Positions 24,726 to 40,415 of a stretch of 64,000 nt of DNA are shown here, piece after piece. Numbering within the stretch: position 1 is the stretch's first letter; each line of letters opens with the position of its first letter. Made by a program: the position numbers and the translations under genes. The stretch lies in contig JAVUNC010000004.1 in the NCBI GenBank assembly GCA_032173965.1, positions 57,225,501-57,289,500 of the forward strand, given 5' to 3'. Below the pieces are notes generated by a model, which worked only from the letters and a program-made list of their open reading frames with translations, was not told the origin of the DNA and did no database searches. Origin of the DNA: Sitta carolinensis. Its lineage: Eukaryota; Chordata; Aves; Passeriformes; Sittidae.

Positions 24726-27700
24726 GTAAGTAATTCATGAAATTTATATCCTCACTGTATATTTATAGTGTCTCTTCTTTCCTTGTCTATTATTAGTGTA
24801 TAAACAAATTTTGCTTTCTTAAACAAGAACTACTACAGTGCAATTCTACAATAATTTCTATTGATGAAAACTCCCCAGGTGATTGGCAGACTATACTAGA
24901 AATCATTCATCAATACCTTTGTTAAACCCTATCAACCTTTGTTAAATGTCTTTGGATTTCCATAGAGGTGCTTTATGGGTACTGCTTCAGTGGCATCTGA
25001 CTTTTTAATTTCTAAAAAATTCAAATGCTGGAAGACCTATAATATGTATAATATTAATTCTAAGTGACATAACACTTTTACAATGTAATTAAAATGTTAC
25101 CTGGGAGTTTATAATTCTGTGCACTATAGTTTTGTTCTTACAATCTTTCTTAATAAAGAAGTCAATGGTAAGTATATTTTTAATCCCTTCACAATTTCAT
25201 ATGACTGTTTTTCTAAATTTGTTCTGAATGTAAAAATAGATATAGAAACAATCCACCAGGTGGTTACTTTATATAAAGCTAGATTTTTAAAAAATCTTGG
25301 GGTTTGGCAAAAAGTGTGGTCCATTTCACTCCTTATCACCCTTCTTCTTATTGACATAATTACCATGAATTACATTTTCTTGCAATTTCAAATTATGATT
25401 CCCCCCTGGCCATATTGATTGGGGGGTTTTGTTGGTTTGTTTTGTTGGTTTTTTTTTTTCAGTTGGTTGCTTGTAGGGTTTTCTGGTAGGTTGAACTTTG
25501 GGTGCTGGAGTAGAGACACCAGACTGTCCACCATTCCACAGAAATTGGCTCAGCATATGTGGGAGATCTTAGGGTTCATGTCCTCATTACTCGTTCTCTC
25601 TTCTGAGTTCTTTTCTATTTTTCACTGCAATCTATTTTTCATTGGCTTCTCTCTCATTAATACCATAAAAAGGTCAAAGTGAACTTTTCATCCCATCCGA
25701 TTTTAGTTTGGTGTTTTTTGTTTGTGATTTTCTTTTGTGAGGTCAAAATAAGGCAAAAAGAATTTATCTATCCTTAACTGAAAATCTCTTTTTAATATCT
25801 ACACTAATAGTACTGGGATGAAAAAATAGGTTGGATAGACTTTTAATCCTTAAAATGCATTATCAAGTAAAACGAGGACAGTGAAATGTGGAAATAAACA
25901 GTAAAGAAAGAGGAGCTTCTTGTCAATATTTTTTGGTAACTGGAAAATTGTCAGAGCCCAGAAAGGCCATAAAGACTTCATTGTGTTTTTCAATTAAGTT
26001 TTAGAGCCAGATAGTTACAAGGCAAATTTATTCTCAATATAAAGCTTCTGGGACCATAGCATTCAATTAATCAGATGTGACCAAAATGTCAAGATCCTCA
26101 TAAAGAAATCTTTCACTCATCTCGGTTATTATATCAAGAGATTTTTTTGTTTTTGTTTTTGAGCCTGATAAATATAGGGCATGGAAGGCATGGACTTATT
26201 TATAGTTTCTTCTTATTTCATAGTGACAGTGCTTGCCATCTCTCCCATAGAGCCGCAGAGCTCCTTAGATAGGAAAGACAGACTGAGTAATCATAATTGA
26301 TACTAAAAAAAAGAAACATAAGAGGGTTGGATTCAAAACAAGATCCAAACCTAGCTCTGGTGCCCCACACTCTATTTAATATGTTACCATTACTTCTTTT
26401 AAATGTAGTGTTGAAACCCTTTTAAGCTCAGATGTTGTCACTGGAAACTCCTAAAAACACCAGTTTAAGCAGTCCCACGCTGGTTGAGCATCCCATTAGC
26501 CTGTCTCAGACAATGGCCAGCACCAACAGCTCAGGGGAAAGAGCTTAAGAAACACAACAATGATCGTTCCTCTTTCCTTTCTTCTAGTGATCAGTGCTGC
26601 AGGCATTTCCTCCTCTTGATATCACATTAGGGCCATTGTTTAGTTATCCTCGATGGACCTTTCTCCAATTGACTTGCCTAATGCCATTTTCAACCTGCTA
26701 ATATTTTTCATGTCCAAACTTAACTTAGCAGTGAGTCATACAGCTCAATATTTTGTTGTGTGGAAAATTGTTCCCTTTAGTTTTAACTGTTTTTAAACCT
26801 GTCATTGGATAAATTATTTTGTCTATAAGGCAAGGAATAATGAACAATTATTCTTTATTCATCTTCTCTGTCCTAGCTATGATTTTGTAGACCTCTTCTC
26901 CCCATGCATGCAAGCCATCCTGAGCTGAAGAAAGATGGCCTGCTTTGCTTGAGCAGGTGCCAAGCCATACTCGCAGCCACTCTTGTCCCCTTTCAGAGTA
27001 CTCCAAGTTCTATTATATCCTTTCAGATGGAGCATCATCAGAGTTACACCAACACACTTGCCAAATGTGAAAAATGTGCAACAATGGAAGTACTCCAGGA
27101 CATAAAATAATGGGATTTGTGGCTTGTCTATAGATTTAATGAGTAACTGATTGGAGAGTTTGGTTGGTTTTTATCTTGAATAGATGGGTGATTTTTTCAT
27201 TTCTCTTTCTAAATGAGTTCAAGCTGCTTTGCATTTGTGCTTAACAAGCTAGAACTTGCCCCAGAATAGGAATGTTCACTCATGGAGGCAATCTGAAGCA
27301 GCTATCAATTTAAAAATTGCTCCTTATCCTTTTATACATCAATTTTCATCCATCAACAAGCCCTCAGTCTCAGAGCTTTCTGCATTTCTTTCACAGGAGC
27401 ACTGTGTAGATTAATTAATGCACACTGTTGGTTGAAACTAATTAGTGACAATTTAATTACCTTCAACTCCGGTTGACTCTTATCCACACATGTGCAAACT
27501 ATAATTTCCCATTCCTTTGGGATACATTTCTCATATGGGCTGCACATGTTTCATAAATTGAAATATGTTGGAGGTTCTCCTTATTCTGGGAAATTTGTGT
27601 GGTCTGCAAACCACAGACACAAACAAGCAAGAGTTCAAAGGGCTTTGATAGAATACAGATAGCTCTAGCATGGTAGATACACAGGTCAATAAACATACAA

Positions 27701-30700
27701 GTAGTGCACCTGAGTTGATACTAACTACTGTTTCTGCTATTTAGTCAGAGTTGAGAGATTAAATGCCTTCTAGCCTTACTTTGTTGAAGCATGAATACTG
27801 TCCACAGTTTTAACTCAGAAGAAGACAACTATTGTCCTTTCAGTCCTGCACAAACCTGTAATGAAACAGTTAAATGGAGAATCCCACAGTTATTTCTAGC
27901 AATCGATATTTATGAGAAAACACTGTATTGTTGGAATCAAAATTGTCATTGAAACAAAACTTTTTCTCAAGCCAAGTATCTAGTATGCATTTTAAGTTCA
28001 TTTGAATAGTTTTTTTCCGCAGCTTGATGGAGTGGACTCTTGACCAATAACATTTAAAGACTCTACAACATAAGATAGTGGAGCTCTTACCAGGTTCAAA
28101 GCATTGAGGAAACAAGAGAGATCTCCATGGCAATGAGCCAGGATGGCCTCAAGGGACCTGGATTTGAGTTCTTATATTGCTGATGACCTGTATTATATAT
28201 ATGGTAAGTTTTCACTTCTGATTTTATCTGGTTTGCTCAGGTGTAATGTATTTGCATAAGACAATTTTTGCTACATATTTGTAGTCAAACACAATGCAGT
28301 CCTCCTTCTCTCTTGGATGTCTGATAGCCAGATGCCCTGCTGCAAATTTAATAACACAGGGATTTCCTAAACTTTCCTGCAGAATATCTTTATGCATTTT
28401 GTAATTTCATGAAATTAGTAAGAACTAGTTAGCTGAAGTCAGCAGAAAGTGTTTTTTTTAGCAGAGGAGCTAAGTCCTTATTCTTTGAGTCTTGTCATAT
28501 TGTTACTTACTGAGCAGTGGTTCCTTGCACAGCTGATCAATCTGTAATGACTCACAGATTCCAAGATACAAGAGTCTTGTTCTTGCCCATGCACATGCCA
28601 TCCCATCCATTCCTATTGATTCATTTCCAGGCTGAGGGCAGTCTTAGTGACTGGCTCAGCAGGATAAATTACTCAGCAGAAGAGCTGGGCAGTCTTCTAC
28701 TAGGTTAGAGTAGCATCCAGAAGAGTCCAGATGTCAAGTGTGTAATGTAGGAGCAGGGCAGGGGAGAAGAGAGGCCAGGTGAGGGTCACACTTCCTATTT
28801 GTTGGCCACCACAGGACAACAGGTTTGCTCAATTGCCCATGGAGCCGCAGCTTAATAAACTATTAAATTGTCTCCAGTTGTGTATTGAAGGCCTAGAAGG
28901 TTCTAAAACTCTAGGCTGGCCCAATTTCTTTCTGAATTCATTCACTATGATCGCTTACTTCATTTACCAGGGGCTTTAATTCAAATGCTGTGTCCCCAAT
29001 ATATCTTTGTTAACAATGACACAGATTAGTAAACATACTTCACTGTTGGAGTGATGACTGTCTTCCGTGGGGAGGGAGCAGTCTGTTTTGGCATTCTAGG
29101 AAACTGTTTTCATTTCATCAACAGACTTTGTTTTGCATAGCTGCCTAACATGAGACAAAGTTGAACTTATGGTCAGGTTTAAGGTTACTATTGAGGATTT
29201 CAACTTTTCAGCTGCAGGGGGAAAGGGCCTACATTTTTTTCATCACAATATCTGTGATTCAAAAACCTTTGAATCTGCCTAGAAATAATTACTGTTTCCT
29301 AACCCGGTGAGATCTTCCAACAAATACAAAGAGCTGCCTGGAGATCTGACACCATGCAGATCTGTTTTGTTGTTTGTTTATCTTGGTAAACCAGGAGGTT
29401 TTTTACAATAGGATGCATATTTTGTCTTTTGAAATGCAGCAAGGAGCACAGGAAATTATATGTGCTGACAAATGGATTCTGAACTTCTGTTAGGAGGAAA
29501 TAATTTCAGAGTCTCCACTAGGAAAACTCCACCCATCTTGTTATATGGAGTTTTAACCACTAGCCGTTTAGACTTACGTGTTATGAAGGACATGCATATT
29601 TTCTCTTAGAATAGATTCTTATACTCAGCCCTGCTTATACACAAAATTTCATGGATTTCACTAAATAAAAATCACTTCAGTAAAAAACCCTACCATATTT
29701 AACTTCACTGTTGAGTTCTGTGTTCTTTCAACATAAAAGACTCTTCTCCTACTATGTAACTTGTGTTACTAGTGTTTCTGCACTGCTATTAACTGAAGCT
29801 TCAAAGCAGTGATGATGATTTCCATAGTGTATAGCATGTGGGTCTCTCCCCATAGCATCTTGTAATAAGGAGAGGGTCTTTCTCAAACTGGCTTAACATA
29901 TGTTCTTACGATCTCTTTTTCTTGAAGTAATTTAAAGACGAGGGAAAAGGCACTGCCAAGCACAGTGGAACAGAAGATTTTCTCTCTTGGGTGAGGGACA
30001 GTCAGGAAGGTCAGTGTCTCAGGGCTGGGATTTCCCATGCATGGTGTATACACTTGGCCGGGCCACTGACCATTGTTTCAAGTGATATGCTCTGCTGGCT
30101 CCCACACAAGGTGATTTTTTTCTATGTCACATTTACAGAACAAGCTCTTCTCACACTATCTGGGACACCGGCTCATTGTGGCTTCTGTGAATACAGGGGA
30201 AATTCCTGGCATATTCCAGGACCAAGACATTTGAAGGCCCCTCAGTGACTTAAAATTAGTCTGAACCTTTCTTGAAGGTGCAAGAACTGTGAATCTGAGA
30301 GTAATATTTACTTTCCACTGTGGGAGAAATATAGTGCTGTCTTGGCTTTCTGCATGGTCTTTTCTTTAGGGCAATGTATACTGCATGCATTTTTTGTTGT
30401 TATACAGTAAAAGTATGGAGTGAGTGTCTGATATGGAGCTGCTGTTCCTTCAAGTTTTCCTTATTCTGGAGTCCCTGATTTATTAAGGAAGCTGTACCAA
30501 CCAGGGCACCCCCTTCTAACGTTAGACTGTGAAAAAGAAAGAAAGAGGAATGCATGAAGTGTTTTGGGACTGAGGCTTCTAGGGAAGAAGTATTAACTTC
30601 CTTTAGCCAATCTTCTACTACAGCATTGACTTTGTCCCTTTGACTTTGATATATTCCTTGCTATACTCCTAGGAGAGAAACTTGTATGACAGAAATCAAG

Positions 30701-33700
30701 AAAACAATAGAATAATGGATAAACTATCTAAAACTCTTGGCTTTAGAACATCATGGCTTATTTAATCTCCCCTCTAACTATCTGCTCTCTCTCTCTCCTC
30801 ACATATCCTATAAACTCTTAGGGTCATGTATGTCATCTGGTTTTAGGGTGTTAGTGTCCTAGGACAAGGAGATCAAATATATAAACCATAATATACTGAT
30901 CAATTTACTGGTACACTGGTGAAGTTCTATTAATTAATAAAAACTATTAAAACTAGAATCAAACTCTTTATTGTAAGAATGATACTTCCATGGAACATAG
31001 ACGTCTCCTTATATAAAGGTGGGGCTACCTCTGGACTTGTTTCTTACTTCCAGATTTCCTTTTTAACCATGGCAGGAAGACTGGGATTGTGACAAGAGGA
31101 AGGGGAAACACAGAACAACAGTTAGTAGCAGAAAGTTTTCTCATGTTTAGAAATAGCCTTTACGTGCAAAAACAATTGTCAGCAGCTTTCAGCAATTTCA
31201 GTGATGGGTTTTGTTTTCTCAGACCTGACCACCCCCTGTTCATCAGTCTTTTCATATGCATCAGACATGAGTCTGAGTCTCTCAGCATCCCCATGCTGAG
31301 CTGTCATTAATCAGTCTGCACTTTGGAAACTGTTTATGAGTCTGCTTATGGCACAGCTTAGACATCAGGGACCAGCCCTATTTCAGCTTATTATAAGTAC
31401 AGTAAAGGCTTTCACTGTCCTGTAGAAGAGGAAAGGTAGAAATATAAGTTCTCCCAGACTACTGGGAGAACCAATGGTAAGCTGTTGTCAGCCATTCCAG
31501 ACAAATAAGTAACAGAAGGTCAAGTCTGATGTACACTCACTAAGAGTGGTGTGTATACTCTCATCTGGTGTATGAAGTCAGATGTAACTTTTTAATTATT
31601 TTCATGCCTTATAACATCAATATAAGTTACTATGCAAGTTCACCAGTGGGGAACAGCATAGTTCTGGTGTGAAAACACACAGCTAAGATTTGAGACCAGT
31701 GCTCGAATTCCAGCCTCATTACACCATGAAATTCTAAGTTACAATTTTCTGTCATTAAACATCTTCTATGGGTGGTGAAAGCTGAACAGCAGTGAAGACT
31801 CAAACCATTGTGTCACATAGTGAACCATGCTACGCCAGGATAAAGTCAAACAATGGAATAGTAAACATCCAAATCCCATCTGTGTTACAGTGTCCACCAG
31901 TGGGACTGCAACTGCACCACGGGATCCTGAATTGCAAGTCCTTTTATTTAGGGCAAAGGACACACATCCTAAAGAATAGTATAATTTTATCACTTAGTTT
32001 ATTATATCAGTCCAAAACACCATAGTGAGTGTCTAGATCAGTTATGCTTTTTCATAACTGCCATGTTTTATAGGGTAGTGCAAAAAAATCTAGTACTGTT
32101 GTTTATTACATTCACATCAGAATGATCTACACCCTTCTCAGTTTGGGTGCATAAATGTAACTGTAGGTGTCTGTTTATATTTTTTATGTTTCTTTGCAAA
32201 AGAATGGTTCTACTCTGCACAGTTCTGTTCTGCATGAGGAGCCATCAACAATTTTGTTGTGGTTGTTATGCATGAAAATGGAAGAAAACAACAGCTTCTT
32301 TCACACTCAAATGAAAAGAAGAGGTGAAAGGAGACGTTTACTTGCAATAATCTTTGCTGCTTCAGCTATTTGCACTAATGAGGGTAAGGTGCTTGAGTGT
32401 AACTGCTTTTGCTTTTGAAGTGAGTGCTTCATCCTGTCTCCCTTTGGTGCTGGGGACTGGGTTGAAGGTTTCCTCTGTCTTCAGGGAATCTGTCTGCTTT
32501 CTCCTGTAATCAAAAGACTGATGTACCACACCCTGTTCCTGAGAGAGCTGTCTTCCTTCAGTGCAGCAGACCCCAGGGAGGTGTGGACGGAGTTCCTGAA
32601 TGTCAGGTGGGAGAGAGGTGAGAGAGGTTATACCCAACCTAACTGGTCTGTTACAAAGTTTTGGGCATGCTCTAACTTTGATTAATGAACTGTTCTGCCC
32701 CAAATATTTCTTGGATGTCTACATTACCATTTTCAATTGTGTTAACTCAAACAAACCAGCAATCGATTAACTAGAATTACAAAACTCTAGGCTAAACAAA
32801 GCCATGGTAAAGAAACTGGCTTTCAGCCCAGTATCTGCTGATGATGGGATATGAAACAGCCTATTGATTCTTCAGCTCTCAAATTCTTGTACAAAAGTAA
32901 AAACAATGCTATTTGCCTTTTCAATAGGGGGAGAAAAAATATCCCATTTTATTCAGTGCCTCCACTTAGAAAAGGCAAACTACATTACTGAGCCAATTTT
33001 TAGAATGTTGTACAGAAAGAAGTACTTCCAGCACATTAAGAAAACTTCAGCTTAGAGTTACACAAACTTTAGAAGAAAGGCAAGAACATTAAATTTTAAA
33101 TTAGATTTATATGTCCACTTGTCAAAAATGCTGTGCAAACTTTTTGAGGTATTTTTATCTTTCATCGAGAATGCAATTTGAGAAGACAAAACAGCTCTTT
33201 CAAGTTTTTTGTGCTGTTGACTGTCAAATTTATTGCTAATACTATGATATTTAGTGCTTTTCATCTGGCTTCAGATGACAGAACCCTAAAACGTACAAAG
33301 ATCTCAGTTTCGTGTATTCATGCTTTGGGGGAAAAATTTGGAAACTTGAAACACACACAAATGGCTTAAATAAGAGGACAAGCAACAACAACTGAAAACA
33401 TCACTTTCCTAAACCTCTTCATTTTAATTAATTCTCTGCTCTGGAGGAGCAGTTTGGTGGTTTTTCAATCTGTGAGGGTTGCCAGTACAAAAAGCATGCG
33501 GTAATTGTAAAAGCAATAACCAGTCCAGCTGCATTCCCTGTGCAGAAACTGAGAGGGACAAGCAGCCATAAATAGTGGTGTCACCGCCACTCTTTGCCTC
33601 AGTTAAGGAGTATTATTATTCTAAACACAAAACAAACTATTGCTTGGGCTCCAACAGAAAGTTTCAAAGCCTCATAAATCTGCCAGGTCAAAGCCAATTT

Positions 33701-36700
33701 TCACTGGAATTTTGGAAGGGAACTTCTTGAGAGAAATATCCAGTGCTAATTTTAATTTCCTTTTACTACTTGTTTTAACAACCTTGTCCAAACCCAAAGT
33801 GTTCTTCAAATGGAAGAATACAAATTTTCCTCTGATTCACTTCATTCTATGTATGCCTATAGCTCAGCATTAGTCTACTATAGCAAACACAAGCAGAACA
33901 TCAATATACACAATGAGTACATATTTTCCTTTAACTCGAAGCTGCTGAGAACTGTCTTTAGGCAGAGATTGATGTGATGAGATAATGTTAATTTCTGATG
34001 GGCTTTAGGTAGAATATTGCTGCCTAAGCTGCTGTCTCCAAGGTCCCAGTCAAGGCTGGTGCTTTGCCTTCACTGTAAACCTTTTTCAGCTTTGTTCAAT
34101 AAAAGGTTTAGAAACTGCTACCAATGAAGAGAGTTGTTGGCTCCAAAACATGAAGAGGAAGGTTCTGATTATAATTTTTAATAAAAGGAAAAATTATTCC
34201 ATGAGAGCTCAGCAGACATCTGAGTCAGTTTTCAGAAAAGTCTACTCAGAAGAAAGGATGTGTGTATGTGCTTGCTTTCTGATTGTCCTTCTGAGAATAA
34301 TTTTTTTCCACTACTTTTTCTGCTTCAGAGTATCTTCCCAGGTGGCGATGAGAGCCTTCCCAGCCTTCACAAAAGGGAGAGGGGGCACATCAGAAGTGAT
34401 GGCGTTCTTCCTCCCTTTTCTTAACAAATTTCTCTTCTATCACTACCCTTCTGCTATAACACTTAATTGTCTTCTTGCATTGTAGTCTACACAGAAAACC
34501 TGCTTGCAGCACAGTGTTTTCTAGACTCAGCATTTTATTATTATAATATATTATAAAACATGTTTGCTAATATGCAGACGAAACAAGATGAGCAATATAA
34601 GATAACATCTGAGGTCTCTTTCTTTCTAGGGATATTTATTCCATTTTCATGGTTATGAAATTATGTTCTCCTTCTATGCAAAAAAAATTGGCTCTGAGCA
34701 TCAATGAATGCAGTGATAGAAAGACATGATCAGTCCAAGATCCCACAAAGAATTTAAATAATGAGAAAAGTGGCAAAAGAGCAGCTTGTAGATTGAGAGA
34801 GATTGCTCAAGATATTTGGTATTGTGAGAAAATTCTCTTTTTTTTCCCACTTACTAAATCTTTTGCCCCAGACAGGAGCAACCGATTTTAACAAACATTT
34901 GACTTATTTTTTTTTTCTTTTGTGTGGAAGCATACAATAGGCTCAGATGCCTACACCATACACTCACATGGTCAAAACACATGTCCTTGGGCCTAAAGAA
35001 AGGCAGCAAAAAAGTACGTGGATTTTTTCAACTAAAAGAATGAAGGTAGTAAAAAGGACTACTTTTACATAGTTCAAGTGATTAGGGTAGAACAGAAAAA
35101 TCTGCCTCTAACATGGATTTAAATAAAGATGTTTCTTTGCTTGTTAACTCTGTAAAAATGGACCTCATTCTGGGAAACATGCTGAAAAAAGTTTTTCTTT
35201 ATATACCATGCATATCAGCTACCTGGTAGACAAAGATTCTTTGTGACTCTCTTGTTTTTATACTCAAAAGCAAGTAACAGTGTCTGCATCTATAGGTATT
35301 GCTTTCCAATGAAACAGTTTTATGTCATACCAGTACATAAGATTCAGAAAAATAATTGTACTGTCGTTGGCCATAATAATATGCTGTGGTTCAAACAGAT
35401 CTCCACTCTGCAGGTCAAAACCAAATATATAGGCTTGTGAGCATTTTTTAGTTTTTGTTTCTTTATTTTTGCTTCTGTTTTGCCTCAGATTGACCCTGCA
35501 CTTCTAGATTTCTTGCTATACCAGGATATCTCTTAACCTTATTAACATAGGCTCTTATTAAAAAGACCTCTGTGCAGCAGTGCACAACACTGACATCGTT
35601 GTCTTATGGAAAGCATAGCAGTGAGGACTTTCCTCCAGGAATGGCCAAACAGATGGTTACTAACTATCAAAGCAAATTTAGGTCTCAGTCACAAGCACTT
35701 CTTGATTCTTTTTATGCCTTGCTATTGTGGAAGCTATAGTAATGTCTTGGAGGTGAAAAGAAATATACAGCTAGAGGGTGTCAGAACTTTTTCCAGCAGT
35801 ATCCTTGTCAATAAAACAGTCTGAAACTTTGTTTATAGTCTTGGCAAAGCCTTCATACGCTGAATTAGTCACAGCAGCGAAGCTATCTGCTCACCAGTGG
35901 GGAATTTTCATATTACAAACTATTTGTATAAACCTCATGAGGTTTAATAGGAATTATTTATATACTAGTAAAATATATAGATTTTTACAGCTTGTTTTTA
36001 CTCTTTCCAACACTTTGCAAAACTAAGGTGAGTTCCTCTGGCTCCTGGGCTCTTCTCTCTTAGCTTCCTCCCAGATGCTGCTGCTAAATGTTCAGAGTGC
36101 ATGGATGAGTCTGGAGACTTGGCTGGAAGGCAGCAGAAGTCTGGAGCTCAGGAATGTTGCATCCTTTCATTGTCTCTCTCAGTGAATTTCCCAGAGTGGC
36201 TGCTTCTCTTGTTTTGCCAGTAGTGTGGTTATGTTCCCATCAAATAATGGAGCAAGAATGCAATTCCATGGTATAGTTTACAAATCTTTAGGAAGATTGG
36301 TATTTGAAACAAATCTGTTTCAAATTTGTGGCCCCTGTTAAGTGAATCTAAGTCTACTGAAGCAAACTTTTCTCAGTTATATTTCCAGGTCTCCTAGTAG
36401 TAGACTGCATGTTAAAGACCACTGATCTAGAAAAAGATACCTCCCTTCCAGCTGAAATTTAAGCTACATTTACCCAAAGGTTCAGAACACTCTCAACATC
36501 ATTTAGATTGTAAACTCCCTGTTATACGGACCTTTTCTTTCTTTTTTACAAAAGGTGAATTCAGTTCATTGGTCACTGTGCTTTATGAGCATTACTGCAA
36601 TATAAATAACAAATGGCAGTTTTATCTGAGGATCCTCAAAAATATCACTCTGTAAGAAAGTTTCTCATCACTGGATTTGGAATATTTGGAAATGATTACT

Positions 36701-39700
36701 GTTACATTCTCAGAAGCAGGATGTGTTTCATGATGGTTGGTAGACTAGAGGTATGAGGTAAATATTGTCATAGCTGATTGAGTTTTTGTGGTTGCACCCT
36801 AACTTGTACAGCTTTCATGAGAGAAGCCAAGACTGAAAGGAAACATGGCAGTTTCATGGAGCACAATTACAGTTGTTTATTCAATTATTAGCCAGTCCTG
36901 AAATTACTCACAACACAGCTGCTTAGATTTACAGGCAGTTAAGAGACTTGAGTGTTTGTTGGCTTTTTTGTTCAAAGTGACACTGTCCTGGGACAGATGT
37001 ACCACAAAGTTGAAGGCTTGAAGAAACAAACCAGACTTTTGTCTTTTTCTTATATCAGCTGCTTTGTCAATGGCTCTGAGAAAGATACTATGAAAGTGAT
37101 TTTATCTGGCACATCTTAGGATAGCAGAGTAATCTATTAACAGTATTCAGTGAAAGTTGGGCACTATTGTCTCCGAGACACTCTGAAAATTCTGGGATTC
37201 TCTGATCTGCTATTTCCAAATACTCCAATTTTGATGTGACTTTATTTGGTAACTCTTGTATCTGTAATAATAATACAGTGTGCTGGCTGCTTGACTGGTG
37301 GAATTTTTTCAAAACAGTGATAACTGACATTCAGTCATGCCTCAGAATAATTTGGAACTGCTTTGGTTACATTAGCATTCAAATATCATACTTTTTCTAG
37401 AGAGAACTGCTTTGTGAACAGAGATAGAATAACCAGTAAGTATAAGCCATGTCATGTAATAGAAACAAGTATTTACAAAATGCTGCAACATATTGCCTTT
37501 TCTAAATGACACTGTTTCTGATTTTAATTTGGGTTTTTTTCTCCTGTACTCGACTTCTACATTTAAAAAAAAAAAGGAATTAACAACGACTGTAACACCT
37601 TAAGATTTTTGGGTTTTCTTTTTTACTTTTCTTTTTCCTTTTCTTCTATTTTTCTTCCTTATTTCATTAGTTCACTGAGGTATCTTTTCTGCTCTTAATC
37701 TCCTTTGTCTGAGGTTGAGGTACTGTCTTTTTTCTTGCTTCTGTTTAAAATATTTTGTATTTTTATACTGCTATATACAACCATTAAAAATCAAAAGCAT
37801 CTATCCCTACTGTAGGTAACGGGATTTGTAAAAACTGTAAGAGATTCTCTGTCTTTTTGTCAATGACAGATGTTCACTTTAGGGCTTGCTTCCTTCTTCT
37901 GGACAGTCACTGACCGAGGTCAAGGCAAACTCCCATTTGGAGGTTAACAGCCTTCACTGTTACAAGTCCTGATAAAGCTTTACACTTCCTTTTCCACTGC
38001 CCTGTCTGCACTCCTGTTGAGAGGTGCAGAATGAAACTACAGTGAGCTTGTTACATCTCTGTTCTGTCTTGATAGGATCTGAAATATCACCTTCCCATGA
38101 TGAGTCTGCAGTGGCTGAGAGTGAGTTTTTGAGTGTTGCTCAAACTTCCTGAGGGCTGTGATGAATTATGCCTGCTGCCCGTGATATGGTTGTCTTTAGC
38201 CACTCAGAATTCACTAAGAGAGAGGAAAATCTTTTGCTGTGGTAGTAGCTTAGGACAGCACAGGTTTGATGAGGATTGGGATGGCTGAACAGTGGCCAAA
38301 CAGTTATCTCATAGGCGATTTGGACTGCGTGTTGCATTAGACAGTGATACAGCAAAGGAGATTATGGTCCTTTTAGCTCCTTCTTGGAAATTTGCCCCTT
38401 GGGATCCTCTCCGATTCATGCCCACAGAACTGCCCTTGCAAACTGCCTCCTCTGGGCTCCTCACTCTCTGATGTGCAGCAAACCAAACTAAAGGCAAGGA
38501 AGAATCTAGGGCCAGTTTGTGAAAAATACTCCAGGGACTAGATGATGATCTTGGGGATAAATTTAGTTTATTGCCTAAAAAAGAAAGCATGTTTATTACT
38601 TATTACCCAGAGGGTAGTTTAAAAGAATTAATCTAATTATTGTGGAGCATTGTGCTTTAAAAGCTACAGCTGAAATTTGGGAACCACAGGATTTTCATGT
38701 AAGTAGCAAAAGTTTTTTTTTTTAATAACCTAGATGAGTCAGAAGAAACCAGTGGTTATATGTTTGAAGGAGTTTCCTTGAAGTTGGAATCCTGTAATCA
38801 GATGAGCTCATCTGCCATCTGAGCAACCTGTATTAGCAGTGTTGAAAAGTAACTCTTAGTTGCTGCTTAAAGCAAGTCTAATATACTCCTTGTTGTGCTC
38901 TGAAGACCTTGGACTAGATCCTGCTTTTTTTTTGTACATGTAGACTCACCACAAAGCATGCAGTGAGAAAAACCCTTTTAAAAAAGCATGATTTTGCAGC
39001 TCCTAAATAAAACACACAATACGAAGGCCTCCTTGTGACATCTTAATACTCTTTTTGTGAATAATCAACTTAAGCCAAAAAGAGGTAGCTGAATTTTGAG
39101 AAATAATTATCTCCTGTGTGCCCAGTAAAGCTGTTTGCTGTGCAAGCAACTAAACAGAGAAAACAAAGTGGCTGGGAATCCTGCTCCAGCTTTATTTTGA
39201 GCTTTTGACTGTCAGAGAAAATGGGGTAAGCATCTTCCATCCTGGAGGAGTTGCAATGGTTCATCCTTAACTGATGATTTTGTTATGAGGAGCATGGAAC
39301 TAGTAGGCACATTCTTCTAGAGCAAGACGGCTGAAGGCCAAAGTTTGAACTTAACAGCTCAATTCCAGCCTTATAACCTAAAATACTCCAATTTTTAAAC
39401 TCAGTTTTAATTGGGAAGAAGATGAGCTTCCCAATTGGAGAGACAATGAGTAGGACTGAAACATGGTTTTTGTTTGCAAGGATGTAGATGCAAATGTTTT
39501 CAGGAATAACACAAAATAAAAACTTTCTGGAGAAGAACAGATGAGAAATGTAGACAGCTATTATTTATCACAATGAAAAAAGCATCGTGGTGAAGGTTGT
39601 GCTTAAGACTTGTAAGGAATTTGAGACCTGAGCTGATAACGTAATTGCACTAGCTTTTGAATTTACCAGAAACCTATTTCATGAAAACTGCAGCTGGTCT

Positions 39701-40414
39701 CCGTGCTTTTCTTATGAAATACAGTTGCATTTGTGGAAGATCCAAGCAGTGCTGCTATGTGGATAAGCAAATCATCTCAAAGATATTTAATTCTGCATGG
39801 AAATATTCCAAGACAAAGGAGTCAAACTCTCTTCCTAGAAAGATTAAGTTCAGTCATTTCTTTCTGTACAATATTTTGTTCTTTTCTTATGTTGACAGTC
39901 TTCATACTTGTAACCACTAAACCTCATCCTCTCACTCCCATTCTTTATGCACGCTATTTGTTTCCCAAGGCAAGTGGCATGCAAAGTCTTCTTGCATTTA
40001 AAGTACTTCTACTTAAACTTTACAGTAGTATTGGGAGTAAGATGTTTTGAACTTTGTGATTAAAAGTTTTAGCAGCTGCTGCTGTACAGACTTAAATACG
40101 CTTCCAATTTTTTTCACACAGGTATCAACTTGGAGGTAACTGAATACCTACAGGATACAGGCATAAAGTAGGTATGATAGCATTTTATTTGATATTAATG
40201 ATTTTACTGGAACATATAATTACTGGAATGGCTGTGTACTCCTTGGCATTAGTGTACATGAAAGAGTGTGTTCTATGAAACAGGAGCACGGCTCTAAAAA
40301 CCCCTTATGCTTAATAATATTGCTTTGCAAAGAAACTGAGTGTACCTGTGCCTGCCAATTAAATTGTATTGGGTGGAATAATTAATTTGGACACAAGGCA
40401 AGAAGCACATTGCA

Positions 40415-40415
<1 letters not shown>
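24726..40415. other. AT-rich non-coding stretch, nothing recognised
   Basis: About 15.7 kb with no CR1, SINE, LTR or DNA transposon that I can recognise by eye. No RNA gene and no protein-like frame are seen either. Simple sequence is present: G/T low complexity at 25421-25460, and a T/C-rich tract at about 37605-37665. A somewhat GC-richer patch at about 32430-32645 carries a 113-codon minus-strand frame (32362-32703) with no family resemblance. It could be intron or spacer. Confidence 0.6.
25421..25460. repeat. G/T low-complexity tract
   Basis: GGGGGG, followed by TTTTG and TTGGTTTG units and a T13 run. It is simple-sequence DNA. Confidence 0.85.

Noticed and set aside
32362..32703. 113-codon minus-strand frame starting MGQNSS, considered as a retroviral gag-like relic
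   Set aside because: Only the first three residues suggest myristoylated gag. Nothing further matches, and no LTR, primer-binding site or pol remnant is nearby.
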